From contig CAJOIF010000064.1 in the NCBI GenBank assembly GCA_905234765.1, positions 1 through 12,976 on the forward strand: a DNA stretch of 12,976 bases, written 5' to 3'. The DNA is from an uncultured Bacteroidales bacterium (GTDB lineage: Bacteria > Bacteroidota > Bacteroidia > Bacteroidales > F082). Both the position numbers and the translations under genes were made by a program. Numbering within the stretch: the first letter of the stretch is position 1; each line of letters begins with the position of its first letter. Positions 7,814 through 12,976 of this stretch are shown here, piece by piece. The notes under the pieces were generated by a model. That model had not been told where the DNA came from and searched no databases. It was given only the letters and a program-made list of their open reading frames with translations.

Positions 7814-9115
7814 TTAAAGCTTCAATTCCAACCCGATCGTACGGACTTTGCCCTCAACAACTCCGGGTTTGTACTCGGGCAGCAAGTTGGTGAAGACCCT
7901 GATGCCGTGGAGGATGCCAAGATGTTGGGTATTGAAGCCAATGCCAACCTCCAGCTTCCAGGGATTGAAGATGTCATCGACTTTTTCATAGGACCAGTTT
8001 TTGAAGCCAATCATCCGGGTGGGGTCAATACTGGTGCTGAACCCCTCCCCGATCAGGCGACCGGCGTAGAAGTCCAAAGAGAAGCTTTCGGTCTGACGTT
8101 TGCCCAGATAGTAGTAGAGTGAAACAGGAATACCCGTGTAGAGGCTATACAGCCGATTGCGCTGGAAATCCCCTTGTCCGTCAATCACCGTAAAGTCTCC
8201 GTCTTCGTATCTCACCTGGTGGCACAACGACTTCCGGTTATAGTTAAATTGAAGGCCGGTGCGAATGCCCCAATGGTTGCTGAGATTGAAATAAGTACTC
8301 AACCCGTAATTGACCGACAATGTATTGTATTGCAGGAAGGGACTGTCGGGATTCTTGGGCGTGTCACCTTTTCGGATGCCGAAAGATACCTCGACGGCAA
8401 GAGCGTCTGTCCAAACTTTTCGATGGTCGGTGGTGACCATCACGCCATCCTGCTCCTTGTTCTTGATAATTCTACAGCTCTTTTGCTGGTAATGCCATCC
8501 GGGAGTTTCTTCATACTCTTGCAACCTGATTTTTCCATTCAGGTTATTGATGCCAAATTGAAAAGCAGCACCTTCGTACACATCGACCCCGAGGTTGCCT
8601 TCGCCCGAGATGGTGTCGATGGTCAGCTGGGCACGGTCCCAAACATCCATGCCCGACGAACAATCTTCTACAGGGATTTGAAGATGCTGGATATGGCAAT
8701 GGGCATCGCGACCCAGGTAGATGAAATTAGGAGCAACCGTCTTGGAGGTGATAATTCCATCAGCAGAAACCACCGCTCCAGGCATCATGCTAATCTGCCG
8801 GTACACCATCGGGCCTTCCAACTCAACAACGGTTCCTTTCGGGAGTTGGGTGTTTTCAAGGATGGTAAGCGTATCGCCCTTGACGCTGCATAGCTGGACG
8901 TTGTAGGCAAAAGCTGCCAGCGCCTCTTCGGTGATGATGGCGACACGATAACTGCTATCCGCTTCCTGGCTTTGAATGAGCTGGACATTCCAACCAGGAT
9001 GGATGACAAGCGCGTTGATGGGTTGATTAATGGTTTGTTCGATGGCGACTTCTTCCTGGGCAAAGCCGATTTGAAAGGTAAAAAGTATGGCTAATAATAA
9101 AGTGATGTGTTTCAT
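7814..9115 (-). CDS. GIN-domain (DUF2807-like) plus outer-membrane beta-barrel protein
   Basis: This 433-residue protein has a signal peptide at 1-20 (ending GFAQ). Residues about 25-200 look like the head GIN beta-helix domain (DUF2807-like): INALVIHPGWNVQLIQS, then repeated short strands such as GAVVSADGIITSKTVAPNF and GNLGVDVYEGAAFQFGINN. From about 225 to the end it reads as a barrel (LQYNTLSVNYGLSTYFNLS, WGIRTGLQFNYN, SLYTGIPVSLYYYLG) with a final strand RTIGLELKL. It probably displays a beta-helix head from the outer membrane; ligand unknown. It starts 11 bases after the probable anti-sigma gene, so it is very likely the third gene of the sigma operon and a target or input of that system. 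Confidence 0.85.
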   Translation of the reverse strand: MKHITLLLAILFTFQIGFAQEEVAIEQTINQPINALVIHPGWNVQLIQSQEADSSYRVAIITEEALAAFAYNVQLCSVKGDTLTILENTQLPKGTVVELEGPMVYRQISMMPGAVVSADGIITSKTVAPNFIYLGRDAHCHIQHLQIPVEDCSSGMDVWDRAQLTIDTISGEGNLGVDVYEGAAFQFGINNLNGKIRLQEYEETPGWHYQQKSCRIIKNKEQDGVMVTTDHRKVWTDALAVEVSFGIRKGDTPKNPDSPFLQYNTLSVNYGLSTYFNLSNHWGIRTGLQFNYNRKSLCHQVRYEDGDFTVIDGQGDFQRNRLYSLYTGIPVSLYYYLGKRQTESFSLDFYAGRLIGEGFSTSIDPTRMIGFKNWSYEKVDDIFNPWKLEVGIGFNTQHLGILHGIRVFTNLLPEYKPGVVEGKVRTIGLELKL

Positions 9116-9126
9116 GGTGCTAAAGT

Positions 9127-9906
9127 TTAATTCAATTTGAGTTCAAAAGTCATGGCTCCGTTTTTCATGTTGGGATCCTGGGCTTGACCGAAGAGGGTAG
9201 TTTCAGGTGAGGAGTTAGGAGTGAGGAGTGAGGAGTTCTCCATTCTCCATTCTCCGTTTTCCGTTTGGCATTCATAGCACACCAGGTTGAGGCTCCGGAT
9301 GACTCTACGCTGGGGTTTTTGAACGGCTACGGGCGTTTCACTAACAGAAGGTATAGGGCTGTTTACGCTATTTACGCTATCCGTGATTTCTATGGATTCC
9401 ATTGGGATGACTTCAGCAACGTCATTGCGAGCGGAGCGAAGCAATCCAACCTGAATTGTATCGGTCTCGGTTTGAGTCAGGTTGGATTGCTTCGGTCGTT
9501 CCTCCCTCGCAATGACGGGGGCAATAATTGGCTCCTCGAGAATAGGTTCTTCCGCCTCATCTTTTACCGAATCAACGGGTATTGTTTTCTCCACAAGGAT
9601 TTCCTCTTTTATATTAGGAATTTCCTTCGCTGTCGGCTTGATCATCAACCAAAGCAGAAGCACTGCCGCTGCCGCGCCGATAATCCACCAAATGATGGTC
9701 AGGTTGGATTTTCTCCCTTCGGTCGAAGAGCCTTCGGGTTGCCGCGTCGCTTCGCTAAGCTCCGCTCCTCGCAATGACGTAACCGACAAATCATCGATCA
9801 ACTCGCTCAATTGCTGCTGGCGGCGGGCATTCTTCCCGTGTTCCTCCAGACTATCCAGCAACTGCCGTACTTCTTCGGTCATTTCATTTTCTGGTTTCAT
9901 CTTCAT
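9127..9906 (-). CDS. Single-pass membrane protein, probable anti-sigma factor, enlarged by repeats
   Basis: The start codon overlaps the sigma factor stop by four bases (ATGA), so translational coupling is likely. The 259-residue product has a short charged cytoplasmic part (1-42, with EEVRQLLDSLEEHGKNARRQ), a repeat-derived insert (about 43-70), one transmembrane helix (71-91) and a low-complexity periplasmic tail. Position and topology are those of an anti-sigma factor, but no zinc-binding motif is visible and the cytoplasmic part is small, so the role is inferred from context. The tail is largely made of DNA repeats: residues 131-162 come from a palindromic element, 177-182 from a 9-base repeat and about 216-233 from heptamer arrays. 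The frame is open throughout. A second ATG two codons in is an equally possible start. Confidence 0.8.
   Translation of the reverse strand: MKMKPENEMTEEVRQLLDSLEEHGKNARRQQQLSELIDDLSVTSLRGAELSEATRQPEGSSTEGRKSNLTIIWWIIGAAAAVLLLWLMIKPTAKEIPNIKEEILVEKTIPVDSVKDEAEEPILEEPIIAPVIAREERPKQSNLTQTETDTIQVGLLRSARNDVAEVIPMESIEITDSVNSVNSPIPSVSETPVAVQKPQRRVIRSLNLVCYECQTENGEWRMENSSLLTPNSSPETTLFGQAQDPNMKNGAMTFELKLN
9208..9263 (-). repeat. Two adjacent heptanucleotide arrays inside the probable anti-sigma gene
   Basis: On the plus strand, four 7-base units of TGAGGAG type (9208-9235, one reading TTAGGAG) are followed directly by four units of TTCTCCA type (9236-9263, drifting to TTCTCCG and TTTTCCG). Because seven is not a multiple of three, each copy encodes different residues (NGEWRMENSSLLTPNSS). 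Such heptamer strings resemble dispersed low-complexity repeats seen between genes in many Bacteroidota; here they are translated. Confidence 0.8.
9362..9379. repeat. 9-base tandem duplication in the periplasmic tail
   Basis: TTTACGCTA occurs twice in a row, encoding the doubled SVN of DSVNSVNS. It is a small in-frame expansion in the same repeat-rich tail. Confidence 0.7.
9421..9516. repeat. Palindromic dispersed-type repeat within the probable anti-sigma gene
   Basis: The left arm (9421-9454) begins GTCATTGCGAG and ends GCAATCCAACCTGA. The right arm (9477-9516) begins TCAGGTTGGATTGCTTCG and ends CTCGCAATGAC. The arms are near-perfect inverted repeats around a 22-base loop. The GTCATTGCGAG...GCAATCC sequence is one I recognise as a common dispersed repeat type of bacterial genomes. 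The whole unit is 96 bases, a multiple of three, and is read as residues about 131-162 with no stop. The transcript should form a long hairpin inside the coding region. Confidence 0.8.
9698..9778. repeat. Second copy of the GTCATTGCGAG-type repeat, longer arm form
   Basis: This 81-base copy starts GTCAGGTTGGATT and ends CTCGCAATGAC, in the same orientation as the right arm at 9477-9516, but carries an internal segment with CCTTCGG and GCTTCGC palindromes. It is 27 codons long and is translated as residues about 43-70 (SLRGAELSEATRQPEGSS and on), placing it between the cytoplasmic part and the membrane helix. Confidence 0.75.
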
Positions 9907-10388
9907 ACCTCCTTATATTGTTTTATGGTTTCCTTTAACGACTTGTAGGCCCGCGAAAGCGTCGCATACACATGGGTGCTGCTCATCCCCGTCGCTTTTT
10001 CAATCTCTTCCATGCTGAGGCCCTCCTCGTATTTCATCAGGATGACGTCACGCTGCCGGGCAGGCAAGCGGTCAACAAGTTGACGAGCCATACGGTACCG
10101 TTCTTCCAAATCGTCCTGCGGTGGTTCAGCCAACATCAGACTTTCCGCATCAACCGAAACAGTGGGTTTCTGTTTCCTGAGCATATCGATGCAGCGCCGC
10201 TTCACCACCGTCAGGCTGAGTTTTTCCATTTCCTGACTTTTGATCGTTGAGCGCTGTTCCCACAAGCTGATGACGGCCTCTTGAACGGCATCCGCCGCAC
10301 TATCCGGATCACCGACGATGTACTCGGCCATCCGCTGCAATCGGGGTTGCATTTTCAGAATGTTTCGCTTGAACTCCTCCGTCGTCAT
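9903..10388 (-). CDS. ECF-type RNA polymerase sigma factor (first module)
   Basis: This 161-residue protein has the two-domain ECF layout. Region 2 lies at about 10-72 (MAEYIVGDPDSAADAVQEAV with SLWEQR, then TVVKRRCIDMLRKQ). Region 4 lies at about 105-158 (LVDRLPARQRDVILMKYEEG, LSMEEIEKATGMSSTHVYAT), including the helix-turn-helix that contacts -35 elements. It heads an operon with the overlapping probable anti-sigma gene and the GIN/barrel gene, so it likely answers an envelope signal. Its upstream DNA has a candidate self-recognised promoter and a leader motif shared with the divergent second sigma gene. Confidence 0.92.
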   Translation of the reverse strand: MTTEEFKRNILKMQPRLQRMAEYIVGDPDSAADAVQEAVISLWEQRSTIKSQEMEKLSLTVVKRRCIDMLRKQKPTVSVDAESLMLAEPPQDDLEERYRMARQLVDRLPARQRDVILMKYEEGLSMEEIEKATGMSSTHVYATLSRAYKSLKETIKQYKEV

Positions 10389-10406
10389 TACTTGCGTCCG
10401 TTTGCT

Positions 10407-10436
10407 ATTATATCGTGGAAATCTTCAAAATCTTAC
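10407..10436 (-). promoter_or_regulatory. Candidate ECF-type promoter of the first sigma gene
   Basis: On the minus strand GTAAG (10436-10432), 16 bases, then CGATATAAT (10415-10407). The spacing and GTA.../CG... pattern match the candidate promoter of the divergent sigma gene. A GAAAATAGTG box abuts the upstream side. No TAnnTTTG element was found, which supports an alternative sigma factor. Confidence 0.4.
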
Positions 10437-10463
10437 ACTATTTTCAAAAAATATTCTTTCTTT

Positions 10464-10492
10464 GTAGTTTTTCCGAAGTATTTGCGTCTAAT
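10464..10492 (+). promoter_or_regulatory. Candidate ECF-type promoter of the second sigma gene
   Basis: GTAGT (10464-10468), 16 bases, then CGTCTAAT (10485-10492). CGTC-type -10 elements are common at ECF-dependent promoters, and ECF genes are often autoregulated. A transcript start near 10499 would leave a leader of about 13 bases. Confidence 0.45.
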
Positions 10493-10511
10493 AGGCAAAC
10501 GATTCAAAACC

Positions 10512-10994
10512 ATGAATGAAAAAGAGAAGGCTTATTCCGACCTTGTCCAAAGGCACAAAAACACGATATTCACCGTGTGCTACCTCTTTTCTAAGGATCA
10601 GGAAGAAGCCAACGACCTATTTCAAGAGACGCTCATCAACCTTTGGCGAGGCTTCGACTCGTTTCAAGGCAAATGCGACGTGAAGACCTGGATCTGGCGC
10701 GTCAGTTTCAACACTTGTCTCACCTTCGAACGCAAGAAAAAACACAGCGTGGAGACGGTACCCTTCAACATGGACATCAACCTCTTCACCGACACCGACG
10801 ACGACACCAAGCAGATTCAGCAACTCTACCGTCGCATCAACAAATTAGGCATGGTCGATCGGGCCATTATCCTGCTTTGGCTGGAGAACCTAAGCTACGA
10901 GGAAATCGGCCAGATCATCGGTATCTCCACTAAGAATGTCTCGGTAAAACTGGTCAGAATCAGGGAACAACTCAAGAAAATGTCGAACGATTAA
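10512..10994 (+). CDS. ECF-type RNA polymerase sigma factor (second module)
   Basis: The product is 160 residues when started at the ATG at 10512. The frame stays open further upstream, but that extension crosses the divergent promoter region and reads antisense to the first sigma gene, so it is rejected. Region 2 spans about 10-77 (TIFTVCYLFSKDQEEANDLF, QETLINLWRGFDSF, KTWIWRVSFNTCLTF). Region 4 spans about 105-158 (INKLGMVDRAIILLWLENLS, YEEIGQIIGISTKNVSVKL). The start lies 10 bases after TAATAGGCAAACG and has no clear Shine-Dalgarno, usual for this phylum. It is followed 11 bases later by a membrane protein gene, its likely partner. Confidence 0.92.
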   Translation: MNEKEKAYSDLVQRHKNTIFTVCYLFSKDQEEANDLFQETLINLWRGFDSFQGKCDVKTWIWRVSFNTCLTFERKKKHSVETVPFNMDINLFTDTDDDTKQIQQLYRRINKLGMVDRAIILLWLENLSYEEIGQIIGISTKNVSVKLVRIREQLKKMSND

Positions 10995-11005
10995 TACGCA
11001 AAACG

Positions 11006-11563
11006 ATGGAAAACAACGAATTGGAAGAAATGCGGTCCCAATTGGACGTATTGAACAAGAAGCTCGAAGGCGAGGCCATTGTCAGCGAGGCCATGCTCAG
11101 CAACGCCACAAAAAAGAATGTGTCGAAGATGCAGAAGAAGTTGCTCATCAGGATCATTGTGGCCATCGTTTTATCTCCTTTGGTTTTCTACATCGGTGGA
11201 CTATGGATACTAATATGGTGCTTAGGCGTTATCGCATTGAACTTGTATGTCTATCTGAAAATAAGAAGAATCTATGCTGAACCGCTGGGTGTGGCAGACT
11301 TTACGGAACAAATCCATAAAATCATCAAGACCTATAAAAGGACAAGAAAAATCCTGTTCATCTTCTTCTCATTATCCTTCTTAGTATTAGGAATCATGAT
11401 TCTTCTTGTGTATGGTTTCTCCGGTCAAGGCTTTAGCAGATTCTTTATATGCTTCATCTTTGCCATTTTCAGTTTGGTGCTCTATTTTGTCATTGAAGAA
11501 GTCTTCGTCAAACCTGATATCGAACTCACCTTAGAACAGGTTTTGAACGACCTGGCCCAATGA
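11006..11563 (+). CDS. Four-helix membrane protein paired with the second sigma factor
   Basis: This 185-residue protein has an N-terminal charged helix (about 5-32: ELEEMRSQLDVLNKKLEGE) and four predicted transmembrane segments at about 46-64, 66-86, 116-137 and 144-164, then a short tail ELTLEQVLNDL. The opening EEMRSQLDVLNKKLEGEAIV is like small membrane proteins that regularly follow ECF sigma genes in Bacteroidota. The N-terminal helix in the cytoplasm could bind the sigma factor, making this an anti-sigma-like protein, but that is inferred from position only. Its stop is 7 bases from the stop of the convergent acetyltransferase gene, with no visible terminator between them. Confidence 0.8.
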   Translation: MENNELEEMRSQLDVLNKKLEGEAIVSEAMLSNATKKNVSKMQKKLLIRIIVAIVLSPLVFYIGGLWILIWCLGVIALNLYVYLKIRRIYAEPLGVADFTEQIHKIIKTYKRTRKILFIFFSLSFLVLGIMILLVYGFSGQGFSRFFICFIFAIFSLVLYFVIEEVFVKPDIELTLEQVLNDLAQ

Positions 11564-11570
11564 ACGGTCT

Positions 11571-12086
11571 TTACGGGTCCAATCTCATGATTCTGACTGG
11601 ACGATCACTTCCGACTTGCAGGCGACTGCAGCGATTGACTTCGCCGGTATCGTGAAAGCCGCACTTCTCCATCACACGGCCTGAGGCGGTATTGTCGATG
11701 AAAAAGTCGCACCAAAGGGTGCGGAAAGACTTCTCGTGGATGCAGTAGTCGATCAGCCGCTTCAACGCCTCAGTGCAGATTCCCTGGTTCCAATAAGGTT
11801 TGGCCACCCAATATCCCACTTCGGCATCGTTCTCACCGATATTGATATTGCTCTCACCGAAAGTATAATAGCCGATACAGCCAATCACCTCGCGGGTCTC
11901 TTTCAACTCCATGGCCCATGTATGGTCATTATTGAAGAAAGTGCGGATCACCTCCAGGCTCTCGTCCACGCTCTTGTGCGGCGGCCATCCGGCACGTGGA
12001 CCAACGTCGGGATCGGAAGCGTATTTGAAAAGCGACTCGGCATCATCATCGTGCCAGGGGCGTAAAAGGATTCTTTCAGTTTCCAT
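11571..12086 (-). CDS. GNAT family N-acetyltransferase (RimJ/RimL-like)
   Basis: This 171-residue protein is complete and of normal length for the RimJ/RimL-like branch of GNAT enzymes. It opens with the hallmark TERILLRPWHDDDAESLFKY. The acetyl-CoA binding region is at about 90-107 (VGYWVAKPYWNQGICTEA), and the C-terminal motif DFFIDNTASGRVMEKCGFHD at about 127-146 is the usual N-x-x-S-x-x-V-x-x-K-x-G-F pattern. It should transfer acetyl from acetyl-CoA to an amino group; the substrate cannot be told. It runs opposite to its neighbours, converging on the sigma-partner gene and diverging from the GLUG protein, so it is probably a stand-alone transcript. Confidence 0.92.
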   Translation of the reverse strand: METERILLRPWHDDDAESLFKYASDPDVGPRAGWPPHKSVDESLEVIRTFFNNDHTWAMELKETREVIGCIGYYTFGESNINIGENDAEVGYWVAKPYWNQGICTEALKRLIDYCIHEKSFRTLWCDFFIDNTASGRVMEKCGFHDTGEVNRCSRLQVGSDRPVRIMRLDP

Positions 12087-12148
12087 ATTTATCCAATTAA
12101 AACGATCTCAAGAAAGAATGTGTTAACGATTTTTATCAATTTCAGTTG

Positions 12149-12178
12149 TTGCAAATTTACAAAAAAAATGTACTTTTG
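12149..12178 (+). promoter_or_regulatory. Housekeeping-type promoter of the GLUG protein gene
   Basis: TTG (12149-12151), 19 bases, then TACTTTTG (12171-12178), a full match to the Bacteroidota -33/-7 pattern. The transcript would start near 12185, leaving about 50 AT-rich leader bases before the ATG at 12237. Confidence 0.65.
12152..12159 (-). promoter_or_regulatory. -7 promoter element of the acetyltransferase gene
   Basis: The minus strand reads TAAATTTG, an exact TAnnTTTG match, about 65 bases before the ATG at 12086. It lies within the -33 to -7 spacer of the divergent promoter, so the two could not easily be occupied together. The -33 side is weak. Confidence 0.45.
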
Positions 12179-12190
12179 CGAAATTTTCGC
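12178..12190. repeat. Short palindrome at the predicted GLUG-gene transcript start
   Basis: GCGAAATTTTCGC is a perfect 13-base palindrome (arms GCGAAA and TTTCGC, one-base centre). It overlaps the end of the -7 element and the predicted start site, where an operator would block transcription. It is short enough that chance is possible. Confidence 0.35.
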
Positions 12191-12236
12191 GCAGTTTTTA
12201 TTTTAATTTTTATTTTAAATTAAGTATTTTTTAAAT

Positions 12237-12976
12237 ATGAGAAAGCATTGCTGGATAATGAATCAACAAAATAAAACAACAAAACAGTTCAACATATCCC
12301 CTAAACGGCTGCTGCTGTTTCTGGCAATGATCCTCATGGTAATGCCGGCAATGAAGGCGCAGACCAATATCACCGCATTAAACCAAATTAGCAGTAGTGG
12401 CCACTACGTCATTACCCAGGACATCGACGCTTCTTCGTTGTCTTCCTCCATCGCCTCATTCAGCGGCACGCTCGAAGCTGACATCGACCCTAACACCAAG
12501 ATGCCCTACCGCATCCAGAACCTCTCGGTCCCCCTTTTCACCACCCTCACTGGCATCGTGAAGAACCTGGTGCTCGAAGATGTGAGTATTAGCGGTTATA
12601 GCGGCAACACCGGCGCCGTAGCCTGCGAGGCTAGCGGCGCGGCGCGAATTTATAATGTCGGTATCCTTTCCGGAGAGGTAGGCGGCACGGGCAACACGGG
12701 CGGCCTGGTGGGCCTTCTCGACGGCACCGCCCGCGTCATCAGCTGCTACTCCTATGCCGACATCACCGACGGCACCAATGTCGGCGGCCTTGTGGGAAAT
12801 AACAATCAGAATACCACCGCCGCCGAAAACAATCAAAAAACCATGGTCTTCGCCTGTATGTTTTACGGCAACATCACCGGCGGCACCACCAAATCGCCCA
12901 TCTATGGTGGCACCCCCATATCAAACGCCGGCTCCAACGGCACCAGCGGCGTGAGCAACTTCAACTATTTCCGCCT
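12237..12976 (+). CDS. Secreted GLUG-repeat protein, N-terminal part (runs off right edge)
   Basis: The frame is open from the ATG at 12237 to the end of the window (246 codons plus two bases). A long signal peptide, with core LLLFLAMILMVMPAMKAQ, ends near residue 42. An ATG at 12258 would give a shorter leader and is a possible alternative start. The mature part has GLUG-type units, NTGGLVGLLDGTARVISCYS and NVGGLVGNNNQN, within a Ser/Thr/Gly/Asn-rich stretch resembling right-handed beta-helix surface proteins. By family analogy it is an adhesin or matrix-like cell-surface protein, probably much longer than seen here; any C-terminal sorting domain lies outside the window. It is well expressed by promoter appearance and not obviously tied to the sigma modules. 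Confidence 0.85.
   Translation, partial: MRKHCWIMNQQNKTTKQFNISPKRLLLFLAMILMVMPAMKAQTNITALNQISSSGHYVITQDIDASSLSSSIASFSGTLEADIDPNTKMPYRIQNLSVPLFTTLTGIVKNLVLEDVSISGYSGNTGAVACEASGAARIYNVGILSGEVGGTGNTGGLVGLLDGTARVISCYSYADITDGTNVGGLVGNNNQNTTAAENNQKTMVFACMFYGNITGGTTKSPIYGGTPISNAGSNGTSGVSNFNYFR

Larger units (their letters stand above)
10399..10501. repeat. Outward-facing inverted leader motif shared by the two sigma genes
   Basis: Read in each gene's own direction, the leader is TAATAGCAAACG (minus, 10410-10399) before the first sigma gene and TAATAGGCAAACG (plus, 10489-10501) before the second. In both cases exactly 10 bases separate it from the ATG. The arms enclose the divergent promoter region. 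Only these terminal arms are the repeat; the DNA between them is unique. Confidence 0.65.

Noticed and set aside
7745..8893. Plus-strand open frames (7745-8122 and 8174-8893) opposite the GIN/barrel gene
   Set aside because: They are antisense to a clear protein with signal peptide, domain order and barrel strands, and their translations lack recognisable motifs.
9208..9263. CRISPR-like array
   Set aside because: The units are 7 bases and directly adjacent, with no spacers and no cas genes nearby; it is a tandem heptamer repeat.
10281..10511. Upstream extension of the second sigma gene to a start at 10281
   Set aside because: It would read antisense through the first sigma gene and through the shared promoter region; ECF sigma factors are about 160-190 residues and the ATG at 10512 gives the normal N terminus.
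10389..10511. Riboswitch or structured RNA between the sigma genes
   Set aside because: The inverted arms face outward at the two leaders, which fits shared leader motifs of two divergent genes; no other paired structure or known riboswitch core was seen.
11560..11575. Bidirectional terminator between the convergent genes
   Set aside because: Only 7 bases separate the two stop codons and no GC-rich hairpin with a T-run is visible there.
12456..12836. Minus-strand open frame of 126 codons at the right end
   Set aside because: It is antisense to the GLUG protein, and its Ala/Gly/Val-rich composition is the usual shadow of GGC-rich coding sequence.

Overview
The window looks like chromosomal DNA of a Bacteroidales-type bacterium (phylum Bacteroidota). 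The sequence evidence is: outer-membrane proteins with CarboxypepD_reg-like N-terminal domains, a DUF4249 lipoprotein, retropepsin-like/PDZ and GIN-domain surface proteins, ECF sigma factors paired with single-gene membrane partners, starts without clear Shine-Dalgarno sequences, and several matches to the Bacteroidota -7 promoter element TAnnTTTG. No tRNA, rRNA, CRISPR array or transposase gene was seen. No stretch above 300 bases lacks a gene or gene remnant.

Layout. (1) 1-1830, minus strand: a damaged locus. A truncated KilA-N phage-type gene abuts the last ~30 codons of an outer-membrane barrel gene. These are followed by a DUF4249 lipoprotein gene with a frameshift and the first 166 codons of a TonB-dependent receptor that runs off the left edge. 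(2) 1906-3075, minus: an aspartyl-protease/PDZ lipoprotein gene, also frameshifted, with its own promoter. (3) 3092-7655, minus: a membrane-tethered TPR/LuxR-type regulator, then a TonB-receptor-like barrel protein and a small lipoprotein. (4) 7814-10388, minus: an ECF sigma factor, an overlapping single-pass membrane protein (probable anti-sigma factor), and a GIN-domain plus beta-barrel protein. (5) 10512-11563, plus: a second ECF sigma factor with a four-helix membrane partner, head to head with the first module. (6) 11571-12086, minus: a GNAT acetyltransferase. (7) 12237 to the right edge: a secreted GLUG-repeat protein, partial.

How the parts may work together (inference). The two ECF modules share a matching leader just before their start codons, which suggests common or cross control. 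The noncoding DNA upstream of the TPR/LuxR gene and upstream of the receptor-like gene carries the same pair of boxes at the same 54-base spacing. The regulator encoded between them could bind both. One of these boxes also occurs upstream of the first sigma gene. The region may therefore be one cell-envelope sensing and remodelling locus.

The most unusual features are the probable anti-sigma gene, whose reading frame absorbs three arms of a palindromic dispersed-type repeat plus two heptanucleotide arrays, and the paired upstream boxes. Two frameshifts and a gene-to-gene junction cluster in the first 2.2 kb, so local decay or local assembly error should both be considered there.
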